The position numbers and the translations under genes are program-made. A stretch of 64,000 nt of DNA. It comes from Blastocatellia bacterium (GTDB lineage: Bacteria > Acidobacteriota > Blastocatellia > Chloracidobacteriales > JADJPF01). The notes under the pieces are model-generated. The model made no database searches. It was not told the origin of the DNA and saw only the letters and a list, made by a program, of their open reading frames with translations. Within the stretch, counting starts at the first letter, position 1. Every line of letters begins with the position of its first letter. The stretch covers positions 248,001 to 312,000 of the forward strand of contig JADJPF010000003.1 of the NCBI GenBank assembly GCA_016713405.1, read 5' to 3'. Positions 8,783 through 16,864 of the stretch are shown in pieces.

Positions 8783-8801
8783 GCGGTCATAGGCGGTCAT
8801 A
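8772..8801 (+). repeat. Three tandem 10-bp repeats at the panB-panC junction
   Basis: GGCGGTCATA is present three times head to tail. The first copy holds the last sense codons and the stop of panB; the last ends 5 bp before the panC ATG and supplies the only purine-rich sequence (GGCGG) near the start. Copy number would therefore alter the spacing between stop and start without changing panB. Confidence 0.9.
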
Positions 8802-8806
8802 AAATT

Positions 8807-9697
8807 ATGGAAATAATTAATCGTATTCCTAGAATGCGCTCAGTAACCCAAAAAATACGACGTGATGGACGTAAAATAGGCTTTGTTCCAACAATGGGAG
8901 CTTTACACGAAGGGCATTTAAGCTTAATTCGTCGTGCTAGGGCAATGAGTGATATTGTTGTAGTTTCAATTTTTGTTAACCCAATACAATTTGGACGAGG
9001 AGAAGATTTTGATGCTTACCCACGAGATCTAGCCCGTGATGCTGAACTCGTTTCTACAAGAGGTGTTGACTATTTATTTGCTCCTAATATTGATGAAGTT
9101 TACCCAGAGGATTTTTCTACTTATGTAATTGTTGAAGATTTAGGTGACAAACTTTGTGGTCTAAGCCGTCCTGGTCATTTTCGCGGTGTTTCTACAATAG
9201 TACTCAAGTTATTTAATGTTGTTCGCCCTCAATTTTCATTTTTTGGTCAAAAGGATGCTCAACAAGCAGCCATTTTAAAAAGAATGGTTAGGGATCTTTG
9301 CGTAGACACAGAAGTTGTAATTTGTCCAATTGTTCGTGAGCCAGATGGTTTGGCTATGTCATCTAGAAATGCTTATCTTAATACAGAAGAAAGAAAAGCG
9401 GCTCTTGTACTTTCTTTAGCCTTGCAACAAGCTAAGAAACTTTATCAAGATGGTGAACAAGATGCAGGAAAAATAATTTCAGCAATGCGACAAACAATTG
9501 AAAATGAACCGTTTGCTAGAATTGATTATGTTTCTATTGTTGATAATGAAAGTTTAGAGTCTCTTGATATTATTGATGAAAAAAAAGCAGTATTGATTGC
9601 TTTAGCAGTTTTTATTAATAGAGTTAGGTTAATTGATAATATTACCCTTAATACTTCAACTCAAGATGAGGATGATGAGCCGAGTTCATTTTTTTAA
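8807..9697 (+). CDS. panC: Pantothenate synthetase (pantoate-beta-alanine ligase)
   Basis: 296 residues. PanC condenses pantoate and beta-alanine with ATP. It shows PTMGALHEGHLSLIRRA with the HxGH nucleotide-binding motif near residue 33, then FVNPIQFGRGEDFDAYPRD, LSRPGHFRGVSTIV, FGQKDAQQAAILKRMV and the KMSKS-like MSSRNAYL. The acidic tail DEDDEPSSFF is non-conserved. RBS is weak (GGCGG from the repeat, about 10 nt away). Second gene of the panBC operon. Confidence 0.97.
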   Translation: MEIINRIPRMRSVTQKIRRDGRKIGFVPTMGALHEGHLSLIRRARAMSDIVVVSIFVNPIQFGRGEDFDAYPRDLARDAELVSTRGVDYLFAPNIDEVYPEDFSTYVIVEDLGDKLCGLSRPGHFRGVSTIVLKLFNVVRPQFSFFGQKDAQQAAILKRMVRDLCVDTEVVICPIVREPDGLAMSSRNAYLNTEERKAALVLSLALQQAKKLYQDGEQDAGKIISAMRQTIENEPFARIDYVSIVDNESLESLDIIDEKKAVLIALAVFINRVRLIDNITLNTSTQDEDDEPSSFF

Positions 9698-9772
9698 GCT
9701 GTAAGACTTGGGCCAAAACACTCTTTACAATCACCATAGGAAGTTTTGTTAAAGCTATATGAGCCTAAAAAA

Positions 9773-10243
9773 TTATGTTTCAAAATTAGGCTTAATTATA
9801 TGCTCAACTGTTTGGGGTTTACTTTTAATAGAAGTCAAATACTCTTGTAGTATTTTTTTATCTTTTTCGCTAATTTTTATAAATTTTATCCCTAATAAAT
9901 AAACATACTCTTTACTATCTACTTTTTGATAACGGCAAGTTTGACCAACAATGTTGATAGATTTTTGGGGGAGAGCTAGTTCTATTTCCAAATAAGTATG
10001 TGTGTCATTACTAAAATGAGCGTGTAGTCCATCAACAGTAATTAAAGGGGATAAAATGCTAATACCTGTTTCGCTTAAGTCAAAAGCTTTTCCTTGAATA
10101 ATTCGAGAGCTACGGCGATCTCTACCCCCAGTTTGAGCTATACGAAAACAGGCTGGTAGGTCTACAGTATAGCGAGGGCTAATACCCCACTCTAGTATAA
10201 ACCGACTAAAAGTTTTGCGAAGTTTGTCTTTTAATTTACCCAA
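9773..10243 (-). CDS. PilZ domain protein
   Basis: 156 residues. After about 40 residues, RRSSR...GKAFDLSETGISILSP matches the PilZ pattern (RxxxR, then D/NxSxxG), and the tail 'LLGIKFIKISEKDKKILQEYL' is the usual end of the PilZ barrel. PilZ domains bind cyclic di-GMP; the RxxxR here reads RRSSR. It could link c-di-GMP to motility or surface functions: the window also has a double PilZ protein (38183), PilT and an HD-GYP protein. It is on the same strand as parAB but 154 bp downstream of parB. Confidence 0.8.
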   Translation of the reverse strand: MGKLKDKLRKTFSRFILEWGISPRYTVDLPACFRIAQTGGRDRRSSRIIQGKAFDLSETGISILSPLITVDGLHAHFSNDTHTYLEIELALPQKSINIVGQTCRYQKVDSKEYVYLLGIKFIKISEKDKKILQEYLTSIKSKPQTVEHIIKPNFET

Positions 10244-10397
10244 TTTCCCGCCCCTCTTTTGCTAGAAATATTTTGTTAGGGCTTTTGTTTCTTATTAAAA
10301 CTTTTGTGGTGTGCAAGTCTTATTCTAAATTAATTTTTACTTACTAGGAAGGACTTTTTTTCTTAATAAGTGAATTTTAATAAATATCTAATAGTTT

Positions 10398-11273
10398 TTA
10401 TAATAATTCTTCTCCTATTTCGCCGCTTGTAGCTTTTCCTATTAATATTTCATATAGCCGGTCTAGTTCATCTTCAGAATGAAAATCTATTTGAATCCGA
10501 CCACCATTTTTATTATTAAAATGTATTTTTACTTGTGTTCCAAATCGATATTGTAATTTTTTTTCTGCATCTTTAACATTTGGATCAACTGCTACAGGCT
10601 CAATAGCAATAGGTGTAGAGCAAAGCTGCTCTACTAGTTTTTCTACTTCTCTAACAGAAAGCGAAAAATTAATAATTTTTTGTGCAATTTGAAGTTGTGT
10701 TTGAAGATCTTCTAGTCTAAGTAATGCTCTAGCATGCCCCATAGAGATTTTTTCTGTTGCTACCATTTGCTGGATTTCTTCAGGTAATTTTAAGAGCCGG
10801 ATTATATTGGCTACAGATGAGCGTTCTTTACCTACTCTACGCGCTACTTGTTCTTGGGTAAGTTTATAGCTGCTAATTAATTTTTGGTAAGCTAAGGCTT
10901 CTTCAATTGCATTTAATTCCTGTCGAGCAATATTTTCTACTAGGGCTAGCTCTAATAATTTATCATCAGCAATTTCTTTGACTATAGCAGGGATTTTTAA
11001 TAGCTGGGCTTTTTGTGCTGCACGCCAGCGTCTTTCCCCTGCAATAATTTGAAAACGGTTTCCTTTACGACGAACTAAAATAGGTTGGACTAAACCATTT
11101 TCTTCTATAGATTCAGCTAGTTCATTTAGCTTTTGTTCATTAAAAACCGTGCGAGGTTGTTCATCGTTAACTTCAAGTAAATCTAGGTCTATTTCTAATA
11201 GTTCCTCTGTTCCAGAGCTTTCCATAGGTGGGAGTAGTGCTGATAAACCTTTACCTAGAGCCTTTTTGCTCAT
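10398..11273 (-). CDS. parB: Chromosome partitioning protein ParB
   Basis: 291 residues with the standard ParB/Spo0J plan. The N-terminal start is SKKALGKGLSALLP. The CTP-binding ParB/Srx domain has ENGLVQPILVRR and the GERRWRAAQ motif (about 78-86). A helix-turn-helix (LTQEQVARRVGKERSSVANIIRLLKLP, about 137-160) reads parS, and a C-terminal dimerisation domain follows. It overlaps parA by 23 bp (11251-11273), indicating translational coupling. A perfect parS lies about 100 bp upstream of parA. Confidence 0.97.
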   Translation of the reverse strand: MSKKALGKGLSALLPPMESSGTEELLEIDLDLLEVNDEQPRTVFNEQKLNELAESIEENGLVQPILVRRKGNRFQIIAGERRWRAAQKAQLLKIPAIVKEIADDKLLELALVENIARQELNAIEEALAYQKLISSYKLTQEQVARRVGKERSSVANIIRLLKLPEEIQQMVATEKISMGHARALLRLEDLQTQLQIAQKIINFSLSVREVEKLVEQLCSTPIAIEPVAVDPNVKDAEKKLQYRFGTQVKIHFNNKNGGRIQIDFHSEDELDRLYEILIGKATSGEIGEELL

Positions 11274-12024
11274 GACTAATTACCTCCTTAGCTAATTTTA
11301 AGTAGCTATCAGCCCCTTTTGATTTTAAGTCATAAAGCATTATTGGTTTACCGTGGCTTGGGGCTTCAGCTAATTTAACGTTTCTAGGAATTATTGTCTT
11401 AAAAACTTGTCCACCAAGAAAATCTCTTAAATCTGATTTTACTTGGGATGCTAATTTAGTTCGCTCATCATACATAGTTAATAAAAAACCTTCTACAGCT
11501 AAATTAGGGTTTAAGCCCCGCCTTACTCTAACTAAAGTATCCCAAATAGCAGAAACACCTTCTAATGCAAAATATTCACATTGTACAGGAATTAAAACAG
11601 AATCAGCGGCTGCTAAGGCATTTAAGGTTAAAAGACCTAAAGAAGGGGGACAATCAATTAAAATATAATCATATTTTTCCCGTTCAGCTTCTAAAATGGA
11701 TTTTAGCTTTAATTCTCGTTCTTCTAGTTCTACTAACTCTATTTCTGCTCCAGCTAAATTACGATCAGAAGGAGCAAGGAGTAAATTTTCTATTTCAGTT
11801 TTAATTAAAATTTTGTCTAAAGGCTCACTCATTACAAGTACATGGTAGAAGCTACGACGTAAGTTTTTGGCTACACCTAAACCAGAACTAGAATTTGCTT
11901 GAGGATCAATATCTATTAGTAATGTACGTTTTTTTCCTGTTGCTAGCCCCGCTGCTAGATTTATTGCAGTGGTAGTTTTTCCAACACCACCTTTTTGATT
12001 TGCAATGGCAATGATTTTCGCCAT
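11251..12024 (-). CDS. parA: Chromosome partitioning ATPase ParA (Soj)
   Basis: 257 residues. Deviant Walker A KGGVGKTTTAINLA starts near residue 11, with the signature lysine at K11. Other family segments are DIDPQANSSSGLG, YDYILIDCPPSLGLLTLNAL and IIPRNVKLAEAPSHGKPIMLYD. ParA forms ATP-dependent dimers on DNA that pull ParB-parS complexes during segregation. The family-typical length and its position next to mnmG-rsmG identify it as the chromosomal copy rather than a plasmid one. Confidence 0.97.
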   Translation of the reverse strand: MAKIIAIANQKGGVGKTTTAINLAAGLATGKKRTLLIDIDPQANSSSGLGVAKNLRRSFYHVLVMSEPLDKILIKTEIENLLLAPSDRNLAGAEIELVELEERELKLKSILEAEREKYDYILIDCPPSLGLLTLNALAAADSVLIPVQCEYFALEGVSAIWDTLVRVRRGLNPNLAVEGFLLTMYDERTKLASQVKSDLRDFLGGQVFKTIIPRNVKLAEAPSHGKPIMLYDLKSKGADSYLKLAKEVISHEQKGSR

Positions 12025-12127
12025 AAAGCCTTCTTTCTTACTTTTTGGTTTTTTAGAGGACTGTTAATAAATTAACATAACATAGGCGAATTAACAGATT
12101 ATGTCTAGTGTTTTTTGTGAAAAACTT

Positions 12128-12143
12128 TGTTTCACGTGAAACA
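12128..12143. promoter_or_regulatory. parS: parS partition site
   Basis: TGTTTCACGTGAAACA is a perfect 16-bp palindrome identical to the canonical bacterial parS. It sits at the 3' end of rsmG, including its stop codon (TGA at 12132-12134), about 104 bp upstream of parA. Confidence 0.93.
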
Positions 12144-12788
12144 TTCTTTTTTGTGAAAAAGTAATAGTACACGATTTTTACTTTCTGGCAATGCAATTAT
12201 CTCGGATTCTCTGCCTAAAAACTTTTCTTTAGAAGTAGATAAAATATTATTTGCTGTTTGTAAAGAAACAAAAAGTATTATTAATTTTGATTTAGTAAAT
12301 TTTTCTATTATTTTAGGGACTTGATTTTCAAGTTTTTCTAATGCTCGGACAGTTATTAAATCAGATTCTAAAGAAATATTTTCAAATCGGTCATTAACTA
12401 TTTTTAAGTTAGATAAATTTAAGCTACGTCGCACTTCTGCTAAAAAAGCAGATTTACGCTTATCTGCTTCAATTAATGTTATAGACATGTCTGTTTTAGC
12501 AAAACAAATTGGTAATCCTGGAAAACCTGCACCAGTTCCTATATCAACGATGCTATTAATTTCATTAGAAATAAATTTTGTTACAAAAAGAGATTCAAAA
12601 TAAAGTTGTTCTGCGGCTTGTTTGGGATTTGTTAAGGTGGTAAGGGAAATTTTTTGATTCCATTTAAGTAAAAGAGAAAAATGTTCTGCTGTTTTATCTA
12701 TTATTTGATTTAGATTTGTTGGACAAAATTTATGGAGTTGGCAAAGTTTAACCAACTCCTCTTTCATTAAATCAATTTCAGATTTCAT
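12132..12788 (-). CDS. rsmG: 16S rRNA (guanine-N7) methyltransferase RsmG (GidB)
   Basis: 218 residues. RsmG methylates G527 of 16S rRNA using S-adenosylmethionine. The SAM-binding segment is IVDIGTGAGFPGLPICFA (about 90-107) and the next acidic motif is LIEADKRKSAFL; NQKISLTTLTNP and VRALEKL are also family-typical. The start ATG overlaps the mnmG stop by one base, the classic mnmG-rsmG coupling. Its last codons form part of parS. Confidence 0.95.
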   Translation of the reverse strand: MKSEIDLMKEELVKLCQLHKFCPTNLNQIIDKTAEHFSLLLKWNQKISLTTLTNPKQAAEQLYFESLFVTKFISNEINSIVDIGTGAGFPGLPICFAKTDMSITLIEADKRKSAFLAEVRRSLNLSNLKIVNDRFENISLESDLITVRALEKLENQVPKIIEKFTKSKLIILFVSLQTANNILSTSKEKFLGRESEIIALPESKNRVLLLFHKKECFT

Positions 12789-14668
12789 TAAATAGCTCGG
12801 TGTCTTAGTTCTAATTGGATATTAATAATAGAAAGTGCAGCAGACGTAACCCCAGGAATCCTAGAAGCCTGACCTATAGTTTCTGGTTTTACCCTTGTAA
12901 GTTTTTCTATCATTTCACGTGAAAGACCTGGAATAGATGAATATTCAAAGTCCATAGGAATATGTCTAGCTTGTGCTTTTGCTAGTCTTTCTGTTTGCAC
13001 TTTCATAGTTTCAATATAGCCTGCATATTTAATATCGCTAACGGTTACATTTAGCTCTTCTGGATCTACTTTATCTTGCATATCTGCTGGAAGTAGCATT
13101 CTTAAGTGTTCTGCTGTAACTTCAGGGCGTTTTGCTAGTTGTGCTAAAGCCACACTTTCATTAAGTTTTATACCCGTAGCTTGACAGAAACGGTCTGCGG
13201 TTTCGCTGCCTAAAACAGCGCGTAGTTTAGTAAATGCTTGTTTTAGTTCTGTAATTCGTCCTTGTTTAGTTTGGAAATTAGCAAAACAAGATTCTGTTAC
13301 TAGACCAATTTGCCGACCTAGTGGGGTAAGACGTTGGTCAGCATTATCCATTCTTAATAATAGTCTTACTTCTGAACGAGAAGTAAACATTCGATAAGGT
13401 TCATCAACACCACGAGAAATAAGATCATCTATAAGAACACCAATATAACCTAGATCCCTTGGTAAGACTAAACGATCTCGGCCTTGTATCGTAAGTGCAG
13501 CATTAATTCCTGCCATTAGACCTTGGCAAGCCGCTTCTTCATAACCTGTTGTCCCATTGATTTGACCAGCATGAAATAAACCTTGGACACGTTTAGTTTC
13601 AAGTGTGGGTTTAAGCTCAGTTGGGTCTACCATATCATACTCAATTGCATAACCAGGACGAATCATTGCTACTTTTTCTAGCCCAGGGATTTTTCTAACA
13701 GCTTGTTCCTGGACTTCTAAAGGAAGGCTTGTGGAAAAACCATTAAGGTAAATCTCGTTAGTATTATAGCCTTCAGGCTCTAAGAAAAGTTGGTGGCGGT
13801 CTTTATCTGCAAATTTAACAATTTTATCTTCAATAGATGGACAGTAGCGCGGGCCAATAGATTGAATTTGACCGCTATAAAGTGGAGAACGACCTATATT
13901 TTCGCGGATAATGTCGTGTGTTGACTCTGCTGTATAGGTAATATAACAAGGAAGTTGCGGTTGGGTTATCTCCTTTGTTTGGAATGAAAAAGGAGTAGGA
14001 ACTTCATCTCCTGGTTGAAGTTCAAAAAGTGAAAAATCTATTGTCCGTGCGTCCAGGCGTGGAGGAGTTCCTGTTTTTAGTCTAGCCATAGAAAAACCTA
14101 GTTTTTTGATAGATTGACTAAGTAAAATAGCTGCTATTTCTCCAGATCGACCAGCAGAAAAAGTTCGTGGGCCAATATGAATTGTACCATTTAAGAATGT
14201 TCCCGTAGCAATAACTACTGCTTTAGCCGCTAGTTTGCGGCCATCCATAAATTCAACCCCAATAATTCTATTTTGCTCAACTAAAAGTTCTACTACTTCA
14301 CCTTGACGAAGTGCTAGGTTAGGGATTTCTTCAAGTTGGCGGCGCATTTCTGTCCGATAAATTCCACGATCAGCTTGGGCGCGTGGTGATTGTACGGCAG
14401 GGCCGCGACTACGATTTAGCACCCGAAATTGAATACCAGCTTTGTCTATGACTTGTCCCATCATTCCGCCAAGAGCGTCTATTTCTCTGACAATATGACC
14501 TTTAGCGATTCCACCAACAGCCGGATTACAAGACATTTGGGCAATTAAATCTAAATTGATTGTTACTAGTGCGGTTGAACATCCCATTTTTGCTGCTGCT
14601 GCTGCTGCTTCACAACCTGCATGCCCAGCACCTATTACAATTACATCAAAGCTTTCATTAAACTGCAT
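12788..14668 (-). CDS. mnmG: tRNA uridine-5-carboxymethylaminomethyl modification enzyme MnmG (GidA)
   Basis: 626 residues. MnmG is the FAD protein that, with MnmE, modifies U34 of certain tRNAs. The FAD-binding motif is VIVIGAGHAGCEAA (about 9-22). Further signatures are MSCNPAVGGIAKGHIVREIDALGG, NRSRGPAVQSPRAQADR, GTTGYEEAACQGLMAGINAA and FTSRSEYRLLLR-like (here TSRSEVRLLLRMDNAD). The C-terminal helical domain with SIPGLS and the ending RHRAI is normal. Upstream (14669-14860) lies a cluster of DnaA-box-like sequences. Confidence 0.97.
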   Translation of the reverse strand: MQFNESFDVIVIGAGHAGCEAAAAAAKMGCSTALVTINLDLIAQMSCNPAVGGIAKGHIVREIDALGGMMGQVIDKAGIQFRVLNRSRGPAVQSPRAQADRGIYRTEMRRQLEEIPNLALRQGEVVELLVEQNRIIGVEFMDGRKLAAKAVVIATGTFLNGTIHIGPRTFSAGRSGEIAAILLSQSIKKLGFSMARLKTGTPPRLDARTIDFSLFELQPGDEVPTPFSFQTKEITQPQLPCYITYTAESTHDIIRENIGRSPLYSGQIQSIGPRYCPSIEDKIVKFADKDRHQLFLEPEGYNTNEIYLNGFSTSLPLEVQEQAVRKIPGLEKVAMIRPGYAIEYDMVDPTELKPTLETKRVQGLFHAGQINGTTGYEEAACQGLMAGINAALTIQGRDRLVLPRDLGYIGVLIDDLISRGVDEPYRMFTSRSEVRLLLRMDNADQRLTPLGRQIGLVTESCFANFQTKQGRITELKQAFTKLRAVLGSETADRFCQATGIKLNESVALAQLAKRPEVTAEHLRMLLPADMQDKVDPEELNVTVSDIKYAGYIETMKVQTERLAKAQARHIPMDFEYSSIPGLSREMIEKLTRVKPETIGQASRIPGVTSAALSIINIQLELRHRAI

Positions 14669-14754
14669 AAAATTGGCCTCTTACTTTTATAAAAAACAAA
14701 ATTATCTCAAACAAACCCATAAAAAACAACCGCTAGAGTATTTATAAAGAAAAG

Positions 14755-14845
14755 TTTTCCACAGCTTGTGAATAACTTTAAAATACCTGTTTTCTAGTAA
14801 TTAACTTGTGGATATAAAATATTAAGGGTTCGTTGCTGTGGAAAA
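14755..14845. promoter_or_regulatory. oriC: DnaA-box-like cluster, candidate oriC
   Basis: The 192-bp gap between mnmG and mnmE has four sequences matching the DnaA box TTATCCACA in 8 of 9 positions: TTTTCCACA (14755-14763), TGTGAATAA (14767-14775, reverse), TGTGGATAT (14807-14815, reverse) and TGTGGAAAA (14837-14845, reverse). The surrounding DNA is very AT-rich. parS, parAB, rsmG, mnmG, rpmH and rnpA are all within 5 kb, the usual origin neighbourhood; in enterobacteria oriC lies beside mnmG. No perfect box is present and dnaA is absent, so this is a candidate only. Confidence 0.55.
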
Positions 14846-14860
14846 CTTTAGGCAAAATAA

Positions 14861-16255
14861 TTATTTTCCTACACAAAATGTTGCAAAAATTTGTCCTAGG
14901 ATATCTTCAATAGTAGTTTCTCCAGTTATCTCTCCCAATTTATTTAAGGCTAAATGTAAATGACACAAAGCAACTTCTTCAGAGAAACCCTCATTAAAAC
15001 GATTGATTGCGTCTGATAACTGACTAATAGTATTAGAGAGCAACGCAAAGTGACGGGCATCTAAAATCAAAGTATCTTCTTGGTTTAAGATATCATGATG
15101 GAAAAACTTATTTACTAAATCTCTTTGTAAATTATCTATTCCTTGGCAAGTTTTAGCTGAGACAGAAAAAATCTTTTCCTCGCTAATTTTATTTCCTACT
15201 AATTCAATTATTTGTTGAGGTGAAATTTTTTCTCCAAGATCTGATTTATTGATGATAACAGCAAATGGGACAGGATTATTGGAGCAATTAAAAAGTAATT
15301 CTTTATCGTCTTGGTTTAACTCGGTTGAGCCATCTACTACTTGTAAAACCAAATCAGCATCTATCATCGCGCTATAGCTTCGTTCAATACCCATTTTTTC
15401 TACCACGTCTGTTGTTTTACGTATTCCGGCGGTATCAATTAAATAAATAGGGATACCACCCAGGCTAACTTGTTCAATAAGACTATCTCTAGTTGTACCA
15501 GGAACATCTGTAACAATGGCTCGGTCTTTTTGAAGTAGGACATTAAACAAGCTAGATTTTCCAACATTAGGACGGCCAACAATTGCTAAATTTACTCCGC
15601 TGCGAACAACTCGCCCAAATTGGTAGCTTTTAGCCAAACGATGAAGTTTAGCTACTAATGTGTTAAGACGTGTAGTTAAACTTGCAATAGAATCTGTGTT
15701 CAGGTTTTCTTCTACAAATTCTACGGCTGATTCTAGATGGACGATTATTTCCAAAAGTTCTGATTTAACAGGCTGAAGATAATTTGATAATTCCCCTTTA
15801 AGTTGGCGGGCGGCCAAACGTGCTTGGTATTCAGTTTGTGAGTCAATTAAATCTCTAACAGCTTCTGCTTGTGTTAAATCCATACGACCAGAAAGAAAGG
15901 CTCGCATAGTAAATTCACCAGGGCTTGCTGCGCGTGCGCCCAGGCTAAAACAAAGTTGTAGCAAACGACTTAGAATAAATGGGCTGCCATGACAGCTAAT
16001 TTCTACTACATCTTGGCCCGTATAGGATTTAGGAGCTTGAAAATAGATAGCAATAGCTTGATCAATAAAAACGCTTTTTGAGTCCTGAATTTCTACTAGT
16101 TGGGCTTTTTGTATTGCAGACAAATCTGCTTTTGGGGCAAGTTGGGATAAGATTTTAGCTGAATTTGTTCCGCTTATTCTTATTACTCCAATTCCACCAC
16201 GACCAGAAGGAGTTGAAATAGCTGCGATTGTGTCATCAAAGAAAAACATTGTCAT
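14861..16255 (-). CDS. mnmE: tRNA modification GTPase MnmE (TrmE)
   Basis: 464 residues. N-terminal folate-binding domain: DTIAAISTPSGRGGIGVIRISG; YTGQDVVEISCHGSPFIL; PGEFTMRAFLSGRMDLTQAEAVRDLIDS. The inserted GTPase domain has G1 GRPNVGKSSLFN, G2/G3 DVPGTTRDSL and DTAGIRKT, and G4 NKSD. The C-terminal FCVGK is the conserved CxGK motif. A second in-frame ATG two codons in (16249) is equally possible as start. Partner of MnmG; the two genes are separated by the DnaA-box cluster. Confidence 0.97.
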   Translation of the reverse strand: MTMFFFDDTIAAISTPSGRGGIGVIRISGTNSAKILSQLAPKADLSAIQKAQLVEIQDSKSVFIDQAIAIYFQAPKSYTGQDVVEISCHGSPFILSRLLQLCFSLGARAASPGEFTMRAFLSGRMDLTQAEAVRDLIDSQTEYQARLAARQLKGELSNYLQPVKSELLEIIVHLESAVEFVEENLNTDSIASLTTRLNTLVAKLHRLAKSYQFGRVVRSGVNLAIVGRPNVGKSSLFNVLLQKDRAIVTDVPGTTRDSLIEQVSLGGIPIYLIDTAGIRKTTDVVEKMGIERSYSAMIDADLVLQVVDGSTELNQDDKELLFNCSNNPVPFAVIINKSDLGEKISPQQIIELVGNKISEEKIFSVSAKTCQGIDNLQRDLVNKFFHHDILNQEDTLILDARHFALLSNTISQLSDAINRFNEGFSEEVALCHLHLALNKLGEITGETTIEDILGQIFATFCVGK

Positions 16256-16380
16256 TTTTGAGGCTAGCCCTGAAGGACTAGCCTATTATCAAATGCTACT
16301 ACGTAGCATAAAGACTTTAAGGGTTTTGATTTAAGCCCCAGAGTGGTTAGTGACAATAGCCAAGTCCTTTAGTGCTTGGC

Positions 16381-16836
16381 TTAAGATAAATAAATAGTTA
16401 CTTTGCGGTCGTCGCCTTCACCTTGGCTTTCTGTATGAAGGTCTGGAAATTCTGATAAAGCAAGGTGAACAATGCGACGCTCATTAGGTGACATAGGTTC
16501 AAAGGTAAAAGGTTTTTTAGTTAGTCGGACTCGTTCTGCTGCATGTTTTGCCATTAGACGTAATTCTTTTTCTCGCATATTACGAAAGTCTGCTGAGTCA
16601 AAAACAATTCTAGTGTCATCATCTAAAAACCGACCGTAGTTTTTATTAGCAAGATATTCTAGCGCATTAAGTAGTTCTCCGTTATGTCCAAGTAAAAAAG
16701 ATACATCTTCGCCAGAAAATTCCAAATTTATAGAACTAGGGTTTGTGTCTACAGAGACTGACAGGTTAAGTTGAGAAAGCACTATGATTCGGTTCATAAA
16801 TTCAGTAAGATTTTTAGCTATTTTTTCTTCTGACAT
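16381..16836 (-). CDS. jag: KH-R3H RNA-binding protein Jag/KhpB
   Basis: 151 residues. The KH domain has LLGHNGELLNALEYLANKNYG (about 52-72). The R3H domain has AAERVRLTKKPFTFEPMSPNERRIVHLAL, followed by TESQGEGDDRKVTIYLS, the typical end. It lacks the separate N-terminal Jag domain of Firmicutes. Located just downstream of yidC (28 bp), the conserved rpmH-rnpA-yidD-yidC-jag order. RBS AGGAGAAC precedes the ATG. RNA-binding by family; targets unknown. Confidence 0.9.
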   Translation of the reverse strand: MSEEKIAKNLTEFMNRIIVLSQLNLSVSVDTNPSSINLEFSGEDVSFLLGHNGELLNALEYLANKNYGRFLDDDTRIVFDSADFRNMREKELRLMAKHAAERVRLTKKPFTFEPMSPNERRIVHLALSEFPDLHTESQGEGDDRKVTIYLS

Positions 16837-16864
16837 TGCTAGAGTTCTCCTAATTTAACACTTT

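Noticed and set aside
12911..12926. Second parS-like sequence (ATTTCACGTGAAAG core) in mnmG
   Set aside because: It matches only 13 of 16 positions and encodes the conserved SREM segment of MnmG, so a chance match is likely.
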